From CAWBUW01 sp963792075 (GTDB taxonomy: Bacteria > Chloroflexota > Anaerolineae > Anaerolineales > UBA4823), in assembly GCA_963792075.1 (NCBI GenBank), contig CAWBUW010000012.1, positions 2,480,001-2,544,000 of the forward strand: a stretch of 64,000 nt of DNA, read 5' to 3'. Numbering within the stretch: the stretch's first letter is position 1; every line of letters begins with the position of its first letter. A program made the position numbers and the translations under genes. The notes under the pieces were generated by a model, which saw only the letters and a list, made by a program, of their open reading frames with translations, did not search any database and was not told the DNA's origin. Below are positions 52,940-61,925 of this stretch, in pieces.

Positions 52940-53361
52940 ATGAGTAAATACACTTCTCACGTTCGCTCAGATGCGGACAAACGCCCATGGAAGATCCACC
53001 CCATCTGGCGCGGGTTTGGATGTCTCTGGTTAATCATGCTGCCACTGATGTCTTTTGCGGGGGCAAAGTTGATCGTCCGGTCGAGAGCGCTTCCGCTTCC
53101 GAATGAACTGTTGACACGGATTCGCCTGCCCTACCTGGATTACCCCTGGATGAGCTTTCCCATCGATTTGAACATCCTGATCAACTGGCTTCCGGAGAGA
53201 CCTTTATTGGCTGCGGATGTGCTTATAATCGCAGCGTTGATCTTCCTGGGTTTTGGGATCATGTCCGTGGCGTATTCTTTCTTGTACCGTTTCTTTGGTC
53301 CGCCCCGGTCAGTCTTTGATGACCCAAAATATACAGTCTCAAACCCCCGGCGGCATAAATA
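52940..53361 (+). CDS. Small two-helix membrane protein of unknown function
   Basis: A 140-residue protein with two hydrophobic segments (about 27-45 and 90-115), an Arg-rich N-terminus and a short basic tail (SNPRRHK). I recognise no family. GGAAGGAGCAAAG lies upstream of the ATG. The next gene begins right after its stop, so the two are probably expressed together. Confidence 0.72.
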
Positions 53362-53363
53362 GC

Positions 53364-55115
53364 ATGGAACGAACCGTACCCAGCACGGCATCTGAAGAAG
53401 TTGAGCTTTACCTGCGAACTTATTATTCGCTGCTCAGGTCAACCGCCAGGGTGCCGATCCGGGCTTTGGAAGAAGCACACGCAGCAACGGATTCGTTGCT
53501 GCACATGGCGGCGCATAGCGAGGAGCCTGATCTCTCTGCCCTGATCTACAGCCTCTTAAGGCTGCCCGCTTGCATCCATGATGTTGATCTGGTCGTACTC
53601 GGGCAGAGCTCGGAGGTGTTCGAACGGCATGGGCCGTATGGGGTGGAGAGCTGGGAACCCGTTTCTGCGCTCGCCCGCCGCCGGCGCTGCTTTTTCAACG
53701 GAAAAGACACATTAGCCTGCTTTATTGCCAGCCGCACTGATATTGACGATGTTATTCCGATGTTGACGGCTTACCAGATCGAATGGAATAAGATCCACGT
53801 TTTATTAACAGACCTCGGGGAGCGGGTCAAACTTGAACCAGGCAGCGTAGCCGATTTCCAACGCCTGGCAGATGTCCTGCACCTGCCGGTTGAAGGACTG
53901 CGCAAGCTGCAAACCGTATGGGGAGAGCATTTCTGGCGCAATTTGGGCAGGATGGCTGCCAAACCACGCAGGCTGTATGTGCAGCTTTTGAGCGGATCCT
54001 TAAGTGAGTACCGCCGGGCAACTCATTCCTGGTGGGAGAATATCCAACAATGCTGCCCGGCGCTGCGCGAGCGGCCAGTTTATTTTGTCTCAAGCAACAC
54101 CCACAGCTTGCGCAATTTACTCACGGGGTATGCGCTGCGCCACCGCCAGGAACTGATCGCGTTTCTGCACCAAAGCGGGAATGAAGCGCTCTTGAAGGAA
54201 TGGTCCAGTATCCAATCGGGCGAAGTACCCGCAAGTGAAGAGAACTTTCTTTATTACATCCTGAAGAAATTCCAATCAGCGAATGGAAACCAGGCCGCGC
54301 TGGATGAGCAAGAAAGGGATGAACTATCCAGCGGCATTCTGCGCGTGTACAGTGAGCACAGCTTTGACGTGGAGGCGCAAGTGTTTGAGCTGCGCACCCT
54401 GGACCCGGATTGGATCGATCCTCGGTTAAGAATGAACGGCAGCCAAACAAATAAATCGTTTGCCAGCGAGCTGCGCCAATCCGATGCACTGGTACTCAAC
54501 ATTGATTATCCCTTGGGGTTGGCTGCGTATAACCTGCTATCAGAGGTGTCTGAGCAGGTAGGCAAGGTGTTGGGGGTCTATGTGATGGGTAAAGCCGCCA
54601 CGTTGAATGGAGCCATCGGGGATATCGTGCTGCCAAACGTGGTGCACGATGAACACTCGCGCAATACCTACCTCTTCTCGAATTGTTTCAGCGCGGCAGA
54701 CCTGGCCAATGACCTCATCTTTGGCTCTGTATTGGATAACCAGAAGGCTGTCACCGTGCAGGGCACCTTCCTGCAGAACCGGACTTTCATGGATGTGTTC
54801 TACCGCGAGGGGTACACCGACATTGAAATGGAGGCGGGACCATACCTGTCTGCTGTCTATGAAATGTACCGTCCGAAGCGGCACCCTGTGGATGAGCTGG
54901 TCAACCTGTACGGACTGCCGTTTGACCTGGGACTGGTGCATTACGTCTCGGATACACCGCTGGGCAAGGGCACGAACCTGGGGGCAGCTTCTTTATCTTA
55001 TTTAGGCATGGATTCCACCTACGCCGCCTCGCTGGCTGTGCTGCGCAGGATCTTTGCCCTGGAATTCAAACGCTTGAAAGAGTCGCCGCTGGCGGCAGAG
55101 ATATCCCCTACCTAG
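53364..55115 (+). CDS. Conserved protein of unknown function (DUF6909-like)
   Basis: A 583-residue soluble protein. The C-terminal half (from ~350) contains nucleotide-enzyme-like stretches (LNIDYPLGLAAYNLLSEV, GVYVMGKAATLNGAIGDIVLPNVV, GYTDIEMEAGPYLSAVYEMY) recalling DUF6909-annotated proteins; the family name is from memory and the role is unknown. The start is set at the ATG two bases after the membrane-protein stop; the frame extends further only within that gene. It overlaps the convergent methyltransferase by four bases. Confidence 0.72.
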   Translation: MERTVPSTASEEVELYLRTYYSLLRSTARVPIRALEEAHAATDSLLHMAAHSEEPDLSALIYSLLRLPACIHDVDLVVLGQSSEVFERHGPYGVESWEPVSALARRRRCFFNGKDTLACFIASRTDIDDVIPMLTAYQIEWNKIHVLLTDLGERVKLEPGSVADFQRLADVLHLPVEGLRKLQTVWGEHFWRNLGRMAAKPRRLYVQLLSGSLSEYRRATHSWWENIQQCCPALRERPVYFVSSNTHSLRNLLTGYALRHRQELIAFLHQSGNEALLKEWSSIQSGEVPASEENFLYYILKKFQSANGNQAALDEQERDELSSGILRVYSEHSFDVEAQVFELRTLDPDWIDPRLRMNGSQTNKSFASELRQSDALVLNIDYPLGLAAYNLLSEVSEQVGKVLGVYVMGKAATLNGAIGDIVLPNVVHDEHSRNTYLFSNCFSAADLANDLIFGSVLDNQKAVTVQGTFLQNRTFMDVFYREGYTDIEMEAGPYLSAVYEMYRPKRHPVDELVNLYGLPFDLGLVHYVSDTPLGKGTNLGAASLSYLGMDSTYAASLAVLRRIFALEFKRLKESPLAAEISPT

Positions 55116-56590
55116 TGGCGCAAACCCTTTGGGTAGGCGTTCTTCACCTGGTCGCCCAACCTCCGCCCCCAACCCAGCGGAAATGTGCGCGGGCTGCCGG
55201 GGGCCGAAAGGCTGACCAGGCTCCAGCCATCGCCATCACCTTTCATCCTGCCTGCCTCCAGAGTTTCCCCATGCAGATACGAAGCACACATCGCCTCGGC
55301 GGCGTCGAGAGGCAGGCTGCGGCGCGCATGTCCGCTTTGCAGCGCCAGGGCCAGGGCGTGCGAAGGCTCAAAACGTTCTTTTTTGACCGTGCCCAGCCAG
55401 AGCCCAGGGTGGATGACTTTGAGGCCTTGAAGCGAGGGCAAAGGGAAGGGCTGGTAGTAAAGATAAGCGCCTGCCAGCGCCAGCGGCCCAGCAAAGGGGT
55501 CCGACTCGAGCGTGGACCTGCAGAAGGTGGTATACAACCGCCGCGCCTGTTCCAGGTCGGGGTCCGCCTTGTGGTGAGGAGGGCGCAGGGCCTGCCCCAG
55601 CGCAGAGGAGCCAGGATCGTTGCGCTGCATCAGCGCCATGAAATGCCCCTCGCCTGGACTGCGGTGCGGCCAGATGCGGGCGGCGCGTTCCAGGGGATAA
55701 GCCGGGGCCAGCGGATCGTCCGGCGCGGCCCAGGCCGCCTGGGCGGGATCAAGGCCGGGGAGACGCTGCAAGGAAACCAGGTCGAAGACAAATTCCTCGC
55801 CGGCGTGGGAGGCAGCCAGAAAGCGTGCGATCAGCGCCTCGTCTTCCTGGAGGGAAAAAGTGCAGGTGCTGTACACCAGCCAACCGCCAGGACGCACCAG
55901 GCGAGCTGCCTGGTTCAGGATGGCGGATTGGCGCGCCGCACAAGACTGCACCAGGGATGCGCTCCATTCGGTACGCGCCGCGGGGGTCTTACGGAACAGA
56001 CCCTCGCCCGAGCAGGGAGCATCGAGCAGGACCCGGTCGAAGTAGGGTCCGAACTGCGCGGCTAGGCGTTCGGGCGCCTCGTTGGTGATGACCGCGTTCG
56101 AAACGCCCCAACGCTCCAGGTTCTCCGCCAGGTCCCAGACCCGGCGCGGGTGGATTTCGTTGGCAACCAGCAGGCCGCGACCTTGCATCCGGGCCGCCAG
56201 GTGCGTGGTTTTTCCGCCCGGTGCGGCAGCCAGGTCCAGCACCTTTTCACCCGGTAGTGGCGCCAGAGCTTCAACCACCGCCATGGCCGAGGGGTCTTGC
56301 AGGTAATACAACCCGGCAGCGTGGTAAGGATGCCTGCCAGGGGCAGGCGTGATCGCTGCGGTGTCACCCAGCAGGAAGCCGGCCTCCGTCCAGGGGAGGA
56401 GCTGCAAAGGAAAGGGGGAGACTGCCTGGAATTCCTGCGGCGTGAGCTTAAGCGTGTTGACCCGCAAGCCTGCCGTGGGCGGGGCCGCATAGCTGGCGAG
56501 GAAAAGAGGAAACTCCTCGCCGAGCATCTGCTCCATGCGGGCGAGGAAGGGGGCAGGCAGCGGCGGAGTGTTAGAGCAGGCGGCGGCCAA
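55112..56590 (-). CDS. RsmF/NOP2-type RNA cytosine-C5 methyltransferase
   Basis: A 492-residue SAM-dependent enzyme. An N-terminal LPAPFLARMEQMLGEEFPLF segment is followed by a RsmF-like pre-domain. The methyltransferase core has the SAM loop DLAAAPGGKTTHLA, the motif-IV Cys in LDAPCSGEGLF and the catalytic Cys in STCTF. The C-terminal ~170 residues match the RsmF-type PUA-like tail. It methylates rRNA or tRNA cytosines. The TTG at 56590 is needed to include the conserved N-terminus and overlaps the GNAT gene by 20 bases; the next ATG would remove it. Confidence 0.9.
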   Translation of the reverse strand: MAAACSNTPPLPAPFLARMEQMLGEEFPLFLASYAAPPTAGLRVNTLKLTPQEFQAVSPFPLQLLPWTEAGFLLGDTAAITPAPGRHPYHAAGLYYLQDPSAMAVVEALAPLPGEKVLDLAAAPGGKTTHLAARMQGRGLLVANEIHPRRVWDLAENLERWGVSNAVITNEAPERLAAQFGPYFDRVLLDAPCSGEGLFRKTPAARTEWSASLVQSCAARQSAILNQAARLVRPGGWLVYSTCTFSLQEDEALIARFLAASHAGEEFVFDLVSLQRLPGLDPAQAAWAAPDDPLAPAYPLERAARIWPHRSPGEGHFMALMQRNDPGSSALGQALRPPHHKADPDLEQARRLYTTFCRSTLESDPFAGPLALAGAYLYYQPFPLPSLQGLKVIHPGLWLGTVKKERFEPSHALALALQSGHARRSLPLDAAEAMCASYLHGETLEAGRMKGDGDGWSLVSLSAPGSPRTFPLGWGRRLGDQVKNAYPKGLRH

Positions 56591-57200
56591 TCACGTCCAA
56601 CGCTTTGAGCTCAATTTTGGCGCAGGGAGAAGCAGGATAATCCTGAGCGAGCAGGGTCCATACCATCGTATCGCGCCAGGTGCCATCTTCCTGGAACAGG
56701 CGGTCGCGCAAAGTGGCTTCTTGCGTATAGCCGAGCTTGCGCGGAACTGCTGCGCTGCGCACGTTATCCGGCGCACAGTGGATTTCGACGCGGTGCACGT
56801 GTTGGATCTCGAAAGCCACGCGCGTCAGCGCCGCGGAAGATTCACTGGTCAGGCCCTGGTTGATGAAATTCTTGTGCATCCAATAGCCGATCTCCAGCGC
56901 GCCCTCGCCCAGGCGGGTGTGCAGCCCCGTACCGCCCAGCAGGCGAGATTCGTCGGATGAAAAAATCAGGTACCCGTAATCCTGGCCCAGGTCAAAGCGC
57001 CCCCGGAAGCGGCGCAAGCGCCCCAGCACACTCTCAAAATCGTTTGGATCCCGACCGGCCCAGGACATCCATGGACGCAGGTGTTCTAAGTTATCGTCGA
57101 CCGCTTCCATCAGGCGCTGGGCGTCTTGTGGCTCTGCGCAGCGGATCACCAGGCGCCGCGTCTCGATGCGGTAAGCAGGCCCGTAGATTCTCTCGGCCAT
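56571..57200 (-). CDS. GNAT-family N-acetyltransferase (RimJ/RimL-like)
   Basis: A 209-residue protein with the RimJ/L-type start IETRRLVIRCAEPQDAQRL, LEIGYWMHKNFINQGLTSESSAALTRVAF (acetyl-CoA binding region) and VEIHCAPDNVRSAAVPRKLGY (motif B). It would acetylate a protein N-terminus or a small amine. It lies between the aminotransferase and the methyltransferase genes on the same strand with short gaps, so the three probably form an operon. Confidence 0.88.
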   Translation of the reverse strand: MAERIYGPAYRIETRRLVIRCAEPQDAQRLMEAVDDNLEHLRPWMSWAGRDPNDFESVLGRLRRFRGRFDLGQDYGYLIFSSDESRLLGGTGLHTRLGEGALEIGYWMHKNFINQGLTSESSAALTRVAFEIQHVHRVEIHCAPDNVRSAAVPRKLGYTQEATLRDRLFQEDGTWRDTMVWTLLAQDYPASPCAKIELKALDVIGRRLL

Positions 57201-57206
57201 TTTCGA

Positions 57207-58556
57207 TCAACCTCGCGCGGCCTGGTCGGTGATTTCGAGCGCCTTGTCCAGCACTGCAAAACCTTCCGCAAGCTGTTCTTCCGTGATGACCAGGGGGGGA
57301 ATGATCAAGACCGTGTGCCAATGGGTGTACAGATACACCCCATGATCGAGCATATATTTTTGAAAAGCTGCCATCTCCGGGCTGCTGCTGCCGAAGGGCG
57401 CAAGGGGTTGGCGCGTCTGGCGGTCCTTGACCAGCTCCAGGATGCCAAACAGGCCGATCGAGCGCGTGTCTCCGACCGAGGGATGCTTCTCACCCAGGTC
57501 GGCCAGCATGCGGTGGAGCACGCCGCCCATTTGGCGGGCATGTTCCACCAGGTGGTCCTCCTGCATCACGCGGATGTTGGCAATGGCGGCTGCCAGCGAG
57601 ATGGGATGGGCATTATAAGTCAGGCCGCTCTGGAACGCCTTATCTTTGAAGAAAGCCGCAATTTCGGGTTTCATGGCGACTGCCCCCAGGGGGGCGTAAG
57701 CCGAGGTCAGGCCTTTTGCCATGGTCATGATGTCTGGTACGACTTTCCAATGGTTGACCGCAAACCATTCCCCCGTGCGGCCAAAACCGCTCATCACTTC
57801 GTCGCATATCATGACGATGCCGTACCGGTCGCACAATTGGCGCACCCCTTGCATGTAGCCCTGGGGAGGAATGATGATGCCGTTCGTCCCGGTGACGGAT
57901 TCCATGAGCACAGCCGCAATGGTGTGCGGGCCTTCGTATTGGATGATCTCTTCCAGGTGGTTGAGGTAATCCTGGGTAAATTCTGCTTCGGAGATGTCCG
58001 GCTGGGTGCGGTGGAAGGTGGAACGGTAGCGGTAAGGGTCCAGGAAGTGGACCACGCCCCCCATCAAGTTCGGCTCCCAGGCAAGGCGGCGAGGGTCCCC
58101 GGTCAGCGCCATAGCGCCCGCGGATGCGCCGTGATAAGAACGGTAGCGCGTGAGGATCTTGTGCCTGCCCGTGTAAGCGCGGGCCAGCTTGATGGCATTC
58201 TCGTTTGCGTCTGCGCCGCCCAGTGTATACAGGAAATGGTCCAGATCCCCTGGGGTGATCTCGGTCAGCAGCTCACCCAGGATGGCGCGCGGACGGGTCG
58301 TCATGGGCGGCCCGGCAAAAGGCAGCTCGCGCGCCTGCGCCACGATAGCTTCGATAATGCGCTCGTCGCCATGCCCGGCATTGACGCACATCGTCATGGA
58401 ATTGAAATCCAGGTAGCGTTTCTCGTCTACGTCCCAGAAGTAAACGCCTTTGGCGCGCTTGACCGGGATCGGGGAGACTTTGCCCTGGGCAGACCAGGTC
58501 CAGAAAGAATGTTCGAGGGAAAGGGGTAGGATGGAAGAGTCGGGAAGGTCAAACAT
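57207..58556 (-). CDS. Class III PLP-dependent aminotransferase
   Basis: A 449-residue fold-type I aminotransferase of the omega-amino-acid:pyruvate type. Motifs include YLDFNSMTMCVNAGHGD, GGADANENAIKLARAYTGR, SYHGASAGAMALTGDPR, ICDEVMSGFGRTGEW (the DEV Asp contacts the PLP nitrogen) and MAKGLTSAYAPLGAV with the Schiff-base Lys. The length is usual. The amino donor is not evident; taurine-, beta-alanine- or polyamine-type substrates are possible. Confidence 0.92.
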   Translation of the reverse strand: MFDLPDSSILPLSLEHSFWTWSAQGKVSPIPVKRAKGVYFWDVDEKRYLDFNSMTMCVNAGHGDERIIEAIVAQARELPFAGPPMTTRPRAILGELLTEITPGDLDHFLYTLGGADANENAIKLARAYTGRHKILTRYRSYHGASAGAMALTGDPRRLAWEPNLMGGVVHFLDPYRYRSTFHRTQPDISEAEFTQDYLNHLEEIIQYEGPHTIAAVLMESVTGTNGIIIPPQGYMQGVRQLCDRYGIVMICDEVMSGFGRTGEWFAVNHWKVVPDIMTMAKGLTSAYAPLGAVAMKPEIAAFFKDKAFQSGLTYNAHPISLAAAIANIRVMQEDHLVEHARQMGGVLHRMLADLGEKHPSVGDTRSIGLFGILELVKDRQTRQPLAPFGSSSPEMAAFQKYMLDHGVYLYTHWHTVLIIPPLVITEEQLAEGFAVLDKALEITDQAARG

Positions 58557-58586
58557 AGGATCCTATGGTGGGGTGGAAAGAACAGG

Positions 58587-59588
58587 TTATTTGAGCAGCA
58601 CAGGCTGGTGGCTGCGGGCAAATTCGTATAACGCACAGATAGCGGCGACGTTGCCGCGGCTGTCTGCCAGCGAGACGCGCGGCGCCTTTCCGAGCAGGAT
58701 GGCGTCCGCCATATCCTCTACCTCGCCGATATAGAGCTCGCTGCCGGGGATGCGGATGGTTTCACTGCTGCCGTCCGAGCGATGCAGGTACAAATTTTCA
58801 CCTTTGCCGGGTTTGTAGGGGGCAGGGATGTATAACGCGCCGGTGGTGCCCACAATCTCCATGAAAGAGCGATGGGCCAGGCAAAAACTCGAATCGAACT
58901 GGGCATAAACCTTGCCGGACGCGCCGGCTGGAAAACGCGCCTGGGCGACGAGCACGTCGTCGATCCCGTTGATGTTGATATTTTCCCAGGCGAACACTTC
59001 CTCCGGTTCTGCCTCCAGGAGATAGCGCGCATAGCTGAGCGGGTAGCAGCCCACATCCCACAGGCTCCCGCCGCCCATGGCCGGGTCCAGGCGGACGTTA
59101 TTCTGGCGGGTCAGGTTATAACTGAATGCGCCCCGGATCAGGAGCACCTGGCCGATCAACCCGCTGGAGACCATCTCTTTTACTTTGATGGTCTGGGGGT
59201 GATGGCGGTACATGAAGGCTTCGGCAATGATTTTCCCGGCCTTGCTCGCTGCTGCGGCAATGGCATCTACTTGAGCGACGCTAATCGCCAGCGGCTTTTC
59301 GCACAGGACGTGCTTGCCGGCTTGTAGGGCCCGGATGGCCCATTCGGCGTGTAAATGGTTGGGCAGCGAGACGTAGATGACGTCGATCTCCGGGTCGTCC
59401 AGCAGCGCTTCGTAACTGCCGTGGGCGTGCGGGATCTTGTGCTCCTTGGCGTAAGCCTGGGCGTTTTCAACCGTCCGGCTGGCGACCGCGGCCAACGTAT
59501 TGCGTGGAGAAGTGCGTAATGGGGGGATGATGGCGCGGTTGATGTGCGCCGTGCTGAGCAGTCCCCAACGTAGTTTGGGAGGTTTCAT
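58587..59588 (-). CDS. Gfo/Idh/MocA-family oxidoreductase
   Basis: A 333-residue NAD(P)-dependent sugar or cyclitol oxidoreductase. The Rossmann half begins KLRWGLLSTAHINRAIIPPL; VSLPNHLHAEWAIRALQAGKHVLCEKPLA contains the conserved EKP Lys, and GGGSLWDVGCYPLSYAR gives the catalytic-region Asp-x-x-Cys/His pattern. The start is the ATG at 59588 with AGGAG five bases upstream, rather than an upstream in-frame codon. It is separated by 30 bases from the aminotransferase gene on the same strand. Confidence 0.9.
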   Translation of the reverse strand: MKPPKLRWGLLSTAHINRAIIPPLRTSPRNTLAAVASRTVENAQAYAKEHKIPHAHGSYEALLDDPEIDVIYVSLPNHLHAEWAIRALQAGKHVLCEKPLAISVAQVDAIAAAASKAGKIIAEAFMYRHHPQTIKVKEMVSSGLIGQVLLIRGAFSYNLTRQNNVRLDPAMGGGSLWDVGCYPLSYARYLLEAEPEEVFAWENININGIDDVLVAQARFPAGASGKVYAQFDSSFCLAHRSFMEIVGTTGALYIPAPYKPGKGENLYLHRSDGSSETIRIPGSELYIGEVEDMADAILLGKAPRVSLADSRGNVAAICALYEFARSHQPVLLK

Positions 59589-59714
59589 ATAACTCCTGAA
59601 TGGTTTGCGATCATAGATTACCTGGCCTGAATCTACCACAAAGTTGGCATTTGGGGAATTGCAGGCGTCCTTTTAGATGTATGGGGGTTCACAGGCTGTC
59701 CAAAAAAGAAACAG

Positions 59715-59786
59715 AGGAAGAAAATTAATACGTACCTGTGGGGGTGGTGCGAAGCATCACCCCCACAGGTACGTATATTTTCTCCT
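59715..59786. repeat. Intergenic palindrome, family B copy 2
   Basis: 23-bp arms (59728-59750 and 59754-59776) with one G-U-type mismatch surround GAA. The flanks AGGAAGAAAATTAATACGTA and TACGTATATTTTCTCCTT are nearly those of the copy at 2960-3026. It lies between two divergent genes, so it is not positioned as a terminator. The remaining bases of 59589-59835 show no gene. Confidence 0.87.
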
Positions 59787-59835
59787 TGTTTTCGTCTTTT
59801 TGGACACCCCCTGAACCCCCAACTCTGATTGGCTC

Positions 59836-59863
59836 TTGTGTTATTTGATATGAAGGATATAAT
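59836..59863 (+). promoter_or_regulatory. Promoter of the tandem secreted-protein genes
   Basis: TTGTGT (59836-59841) and TATAAT (59858-59863) are 16 bases apart in an AT-rich stretch. AAAGGAG follows shortly before the ATG at 59891. Confidence 0.6.
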
Positions 59864-59890
59864 TTATCTATATTATTAAAGGAGTACATC

Positions 59891-60451
59891 ATGCGAAAAT
59901 TGTTGGTTCCCCTGGCTTTGGCTGTTTTGGTGATCTTTGCCACGTTTGGCGCACTGCGGATTGCCCGTGGGCAGTCGCTGACCGGGCAGGGTGAAGAGGT
60001 AGTACTGAAATCTGAAACGGTGGATGGCAATACCCGGCAGGTCACCGCGCCGCAGGACTCACCCGCAGCTGCCGGCGATCCAAACCAACCGTTGATCGGT
60101 TTCATCGACTCTCCCACGGCAGCCTGCGTCCAGCCAAATCCCACCAAAAACGAGTGTTTCATCAACTGGTATTATATGAGCGTCAATTCCGATCCCAATT
60201 ACATGATCACCATGACCGTCCAATTGAACGACTTCGGCTTCGTGGCGCGCTACCAGGGGTTCTTTCAGAAGAGCATGTACGTGCCTTATAACATGAACCC
60301 ACAGGGATACCAGGTGGAATGCGGCCTCCCGAACGCCAGCGGTGTTCTGGCATGGGGGAAGAGCTACGCGTACACCATCCGGGCGCGTGACTCAAATAAC
60401 ACAGGGTCTGCCAATTACGGGACGGTTTTCTGTCCACCCTACACACCTTGA
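59891..60451 (+). CDS. Secreted protein of unknown function, paralogue 1
   Basis: A 186-residue exported protein with an N-terminal signal peptide (basic MRK, hydrophobic to ~25, then ARGQS). The mature part has three or four Cys and the segments FIDSPTAACVQP, DPNYMITMTVQLND, RYQGFFQKSMYVPYN and YTIRARDSN. The same segments occur in order in the next gene, so the pair arose by duplication. The domain looks beta-sandwich-like; no family recognised. Confidence 0.82.
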   Translation: MRKLLVPLALAVLVIFATFGALRIARGQSLTGQGEEVVLKSETVDGNTRQVTAPQDSPAAAGDPNQPLIGFIDSPTAACVQPNPTKNECFINWYYMSVNSDPNYMITMTVQLNDFGFVARYQGFFQKSMYVPYNMNPQGYQVECGLPNASGVLAWGKSYAYTIRARDSNNTGSANYGTVFCPPYTP

Positions 60452-60467
60452 GTGACGCAGGCAGTAT

Positions 60468-61001
60468 ATGTCACTTCCTTTTCGACTCAGCTTAATTCTC
60501 CTGGTGATCCTGGCGGGCTTCCTGCTGACCTGGGGGGCAGTCAAGGCGGCTGCAGGGATGCAGGCTGGGCTGCCGCAGGTTACACCCACTCCGCTCCCAG
60601 AAAAGCCAGCGGTGGAATTACCTAACATTTCGTTCATAGAAAGCCCCACCGCTTCCTGTGAATTATCTCGAAGAAATACAGGGTCGTGCACGATTACCTG
60701 GTCGTACCTGTATGCTTATGCCGATCCTAACTACATGATAACCATGACTGTGGACATCGATGACCACGCACGAGCGCGTTTCCAAGGGTTCTTTCAGACC
60801 TACATGTTCGTGCCAACCGAATTCCTGTACTTCGATGTCCCATGCGGAGCGCCTGGTTCGGGTGGGGATCCGCTGCTAGGCATGACGCACAGTTATACGA
60901 TCCGTGCCCGTGATTCTGCTGGCTTGAAATCTTCCAACTACGGCTCGGTCACCTGTCCGGCCGACCAGCCGCATATCTACCTGCCGCTGCTGCGCAAGTA
61001 G
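60468..61001 (+). CDS. Secreted protein of unknown function, paralogue 2
   Basis: A 177-residue exported protein with a signal peptide or anchor (~1-28) and a short Pro/Thr stretch. It shares FIESPTASCELS, DPNYMITMTVDIDD, RFQGFFQTYMFVPTE, YTIRARDSAGLKSSNYGSVTCP and Cys spacing with the preceding gene. It ends with HIYLPLLRK, a tail often seen in exported Chloroflexota proteins. The gap between the two genes is 16 bases. Confidence 0.82.
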   Translation: MSLPFRLSLILLVILAGFLLTWGAVKAAAGMQAGLPQVTPTPLPEKPAVELPNISFIESPTASCELSRRNTGSCTITWSYLYAYADPNYMITMTVDIDDHARARFQGFFQTYMFVPTEFLYFDVPCGAPGSGGDPLLGMTHSYTIRARDSAGLKSSNYGSVTCPADQPHIYLPLLRK

Positions 61002-61021
61002 TAGAGAGTCGTCCTTGGTAG

Positions 61022-61062
61022 GGCGGGTATGGTTGGGCGCAGCTCAACCATACCCGCCTTTT
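61022..61062 (+). terminator. Terminator of the tandem secreted-protein genes
   Basis: A 17-bp stem (61022-61038 with 61042-61058, one G-U pair, GCA loop) is followed by TTTT. It lies 20 bases after the stop codon. Confidence 0.75.
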
Positions 61063-61136
61063 ACAATTAATAAGTTTATATTCTTGCGGGCAGCTTCGCT
61101 CCCTGAGTTTCTTAGCCATACGGAATTCAGGAAGAA

Positions 61137-61248
61137 CCTTTGCGCCTTTGCGTCTTTGCGTTAAGAAAGTGAAAGTTGCTGAGAGGAGTGAGGCTGTTGA
61201 AGAGTTTGGAGTTTTGACGCCAGGGCGCAAAGGCGCGAAGCCGCCAAG
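61137..61248. repeat. Degenerate inverted repeat with GCGCCTTTGCG words
   Basis: CTTTGCGCCTTTGCGTC on the left (from 61138) faces the inverse-type GGCGCAAAGGCGCGAAG on the right (from 61224), separated by ~65 bases. Motifs of this kind occur as dispersed non-coding repeats in many bacterial genomes. It fills part of the 312-base gap before the TetR gene; nothing else is seen there. Confidence 0.5.
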
Positions 61249-61313
61249 GGAAGAAAAGATTTGTAGAGCTTTATGCCTGGACTCAGAGGCGAAAACATCA
61301 TAGAATCTTCCAT

Positions 61314-61925
61314 ATGATAGACCCAAACGAAAAAAAAGTGAATGAGCTGGACCCCCAGGAATCCCGCGGGCAAATCCTGGATGCGGCCCTGGACGTGTTT
61401 GCGCGCAAAGGCTACCGTTCTGTGCGCCTGGAAGAAATCGTGGAAGAGGCGGGCACATCCAAAAGTGCGATTTTCTTCCACTTCCCCAACAAGGAGCGCA
61501 TTTTCCTGGCTTTGGTCGACCAACTGGCAGACCTTTTGGAGCGGCGGGTTACGGAAGCCATCCAGGGACAGGCGACGGAGATGGACCGGGTGCGCGTGGC
61601 GCTGGAAACCTGCCTGGATACCTTTGGGCGCTACCGCCGGGCAGCCAAGATTTTGCTCGTGCAGGCGGTGGGCCTGGGCACCGTGTTCGAAGCCAAGCGC
61701 AACCAGGTGACGGAGCGCTTTGCCCACCTGATCGAGACCTATTTGCAGCAGGCGATTGACCACGGAGAAATCGAGCCCGTCGATACCCAGGTGATCTCCA
61801 TGGCCTGGATGGGCGCTATCTACGCGCTGGTGATCCACTGGATCAATACGAACGAGCCTGAGCCGCAGCGGATCATCGATTCGCTCGTCCCGGCGCTGTT
61901 GAAAAGCGTTGGGTATGGGCGCTAG
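61314..61925 (+). CDS. TetR-family transcriptional regulator
   Basis: A 203-residue repressor. The TetR HTH spans ~18-65 (ILDAALDVFARKGYRSVRLEEIVEEAGTSKSAIFFHFPNKERIF). The ligand-binding half is helical. It overlaps or abuts menF, so it may be cotranscribed with the menaquinone genes, though TetR genes often regulate themselves. The ATG is placed at 61314; no strong ribosome site is visible. Confidence 0.9.
   Translation: MIDPNEKKVNELDPQESRGQILDAALDVFARKGYRSVRLEEIVEEAGTSKSAIFFHFPNKERIFLALVDQLADLLERRVTEAIQGQATEMDRVRVALETCLDTFGRYRRAAKILLVQAVGLGTVFEAKRNQVTERFAHLIETYLQQAIDHGEIEPVDTQVISMAWMGAIYALVIHWINTNEPEPQRIIDSLVPALLKSVGYGR

Noticed and set aside
57126..58529. A 467-residue plus-strand frame opposite the class III aminotransferase
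   Set aside because: The minus frame carries the complete aminotransferase motif set; the plus frame has none.
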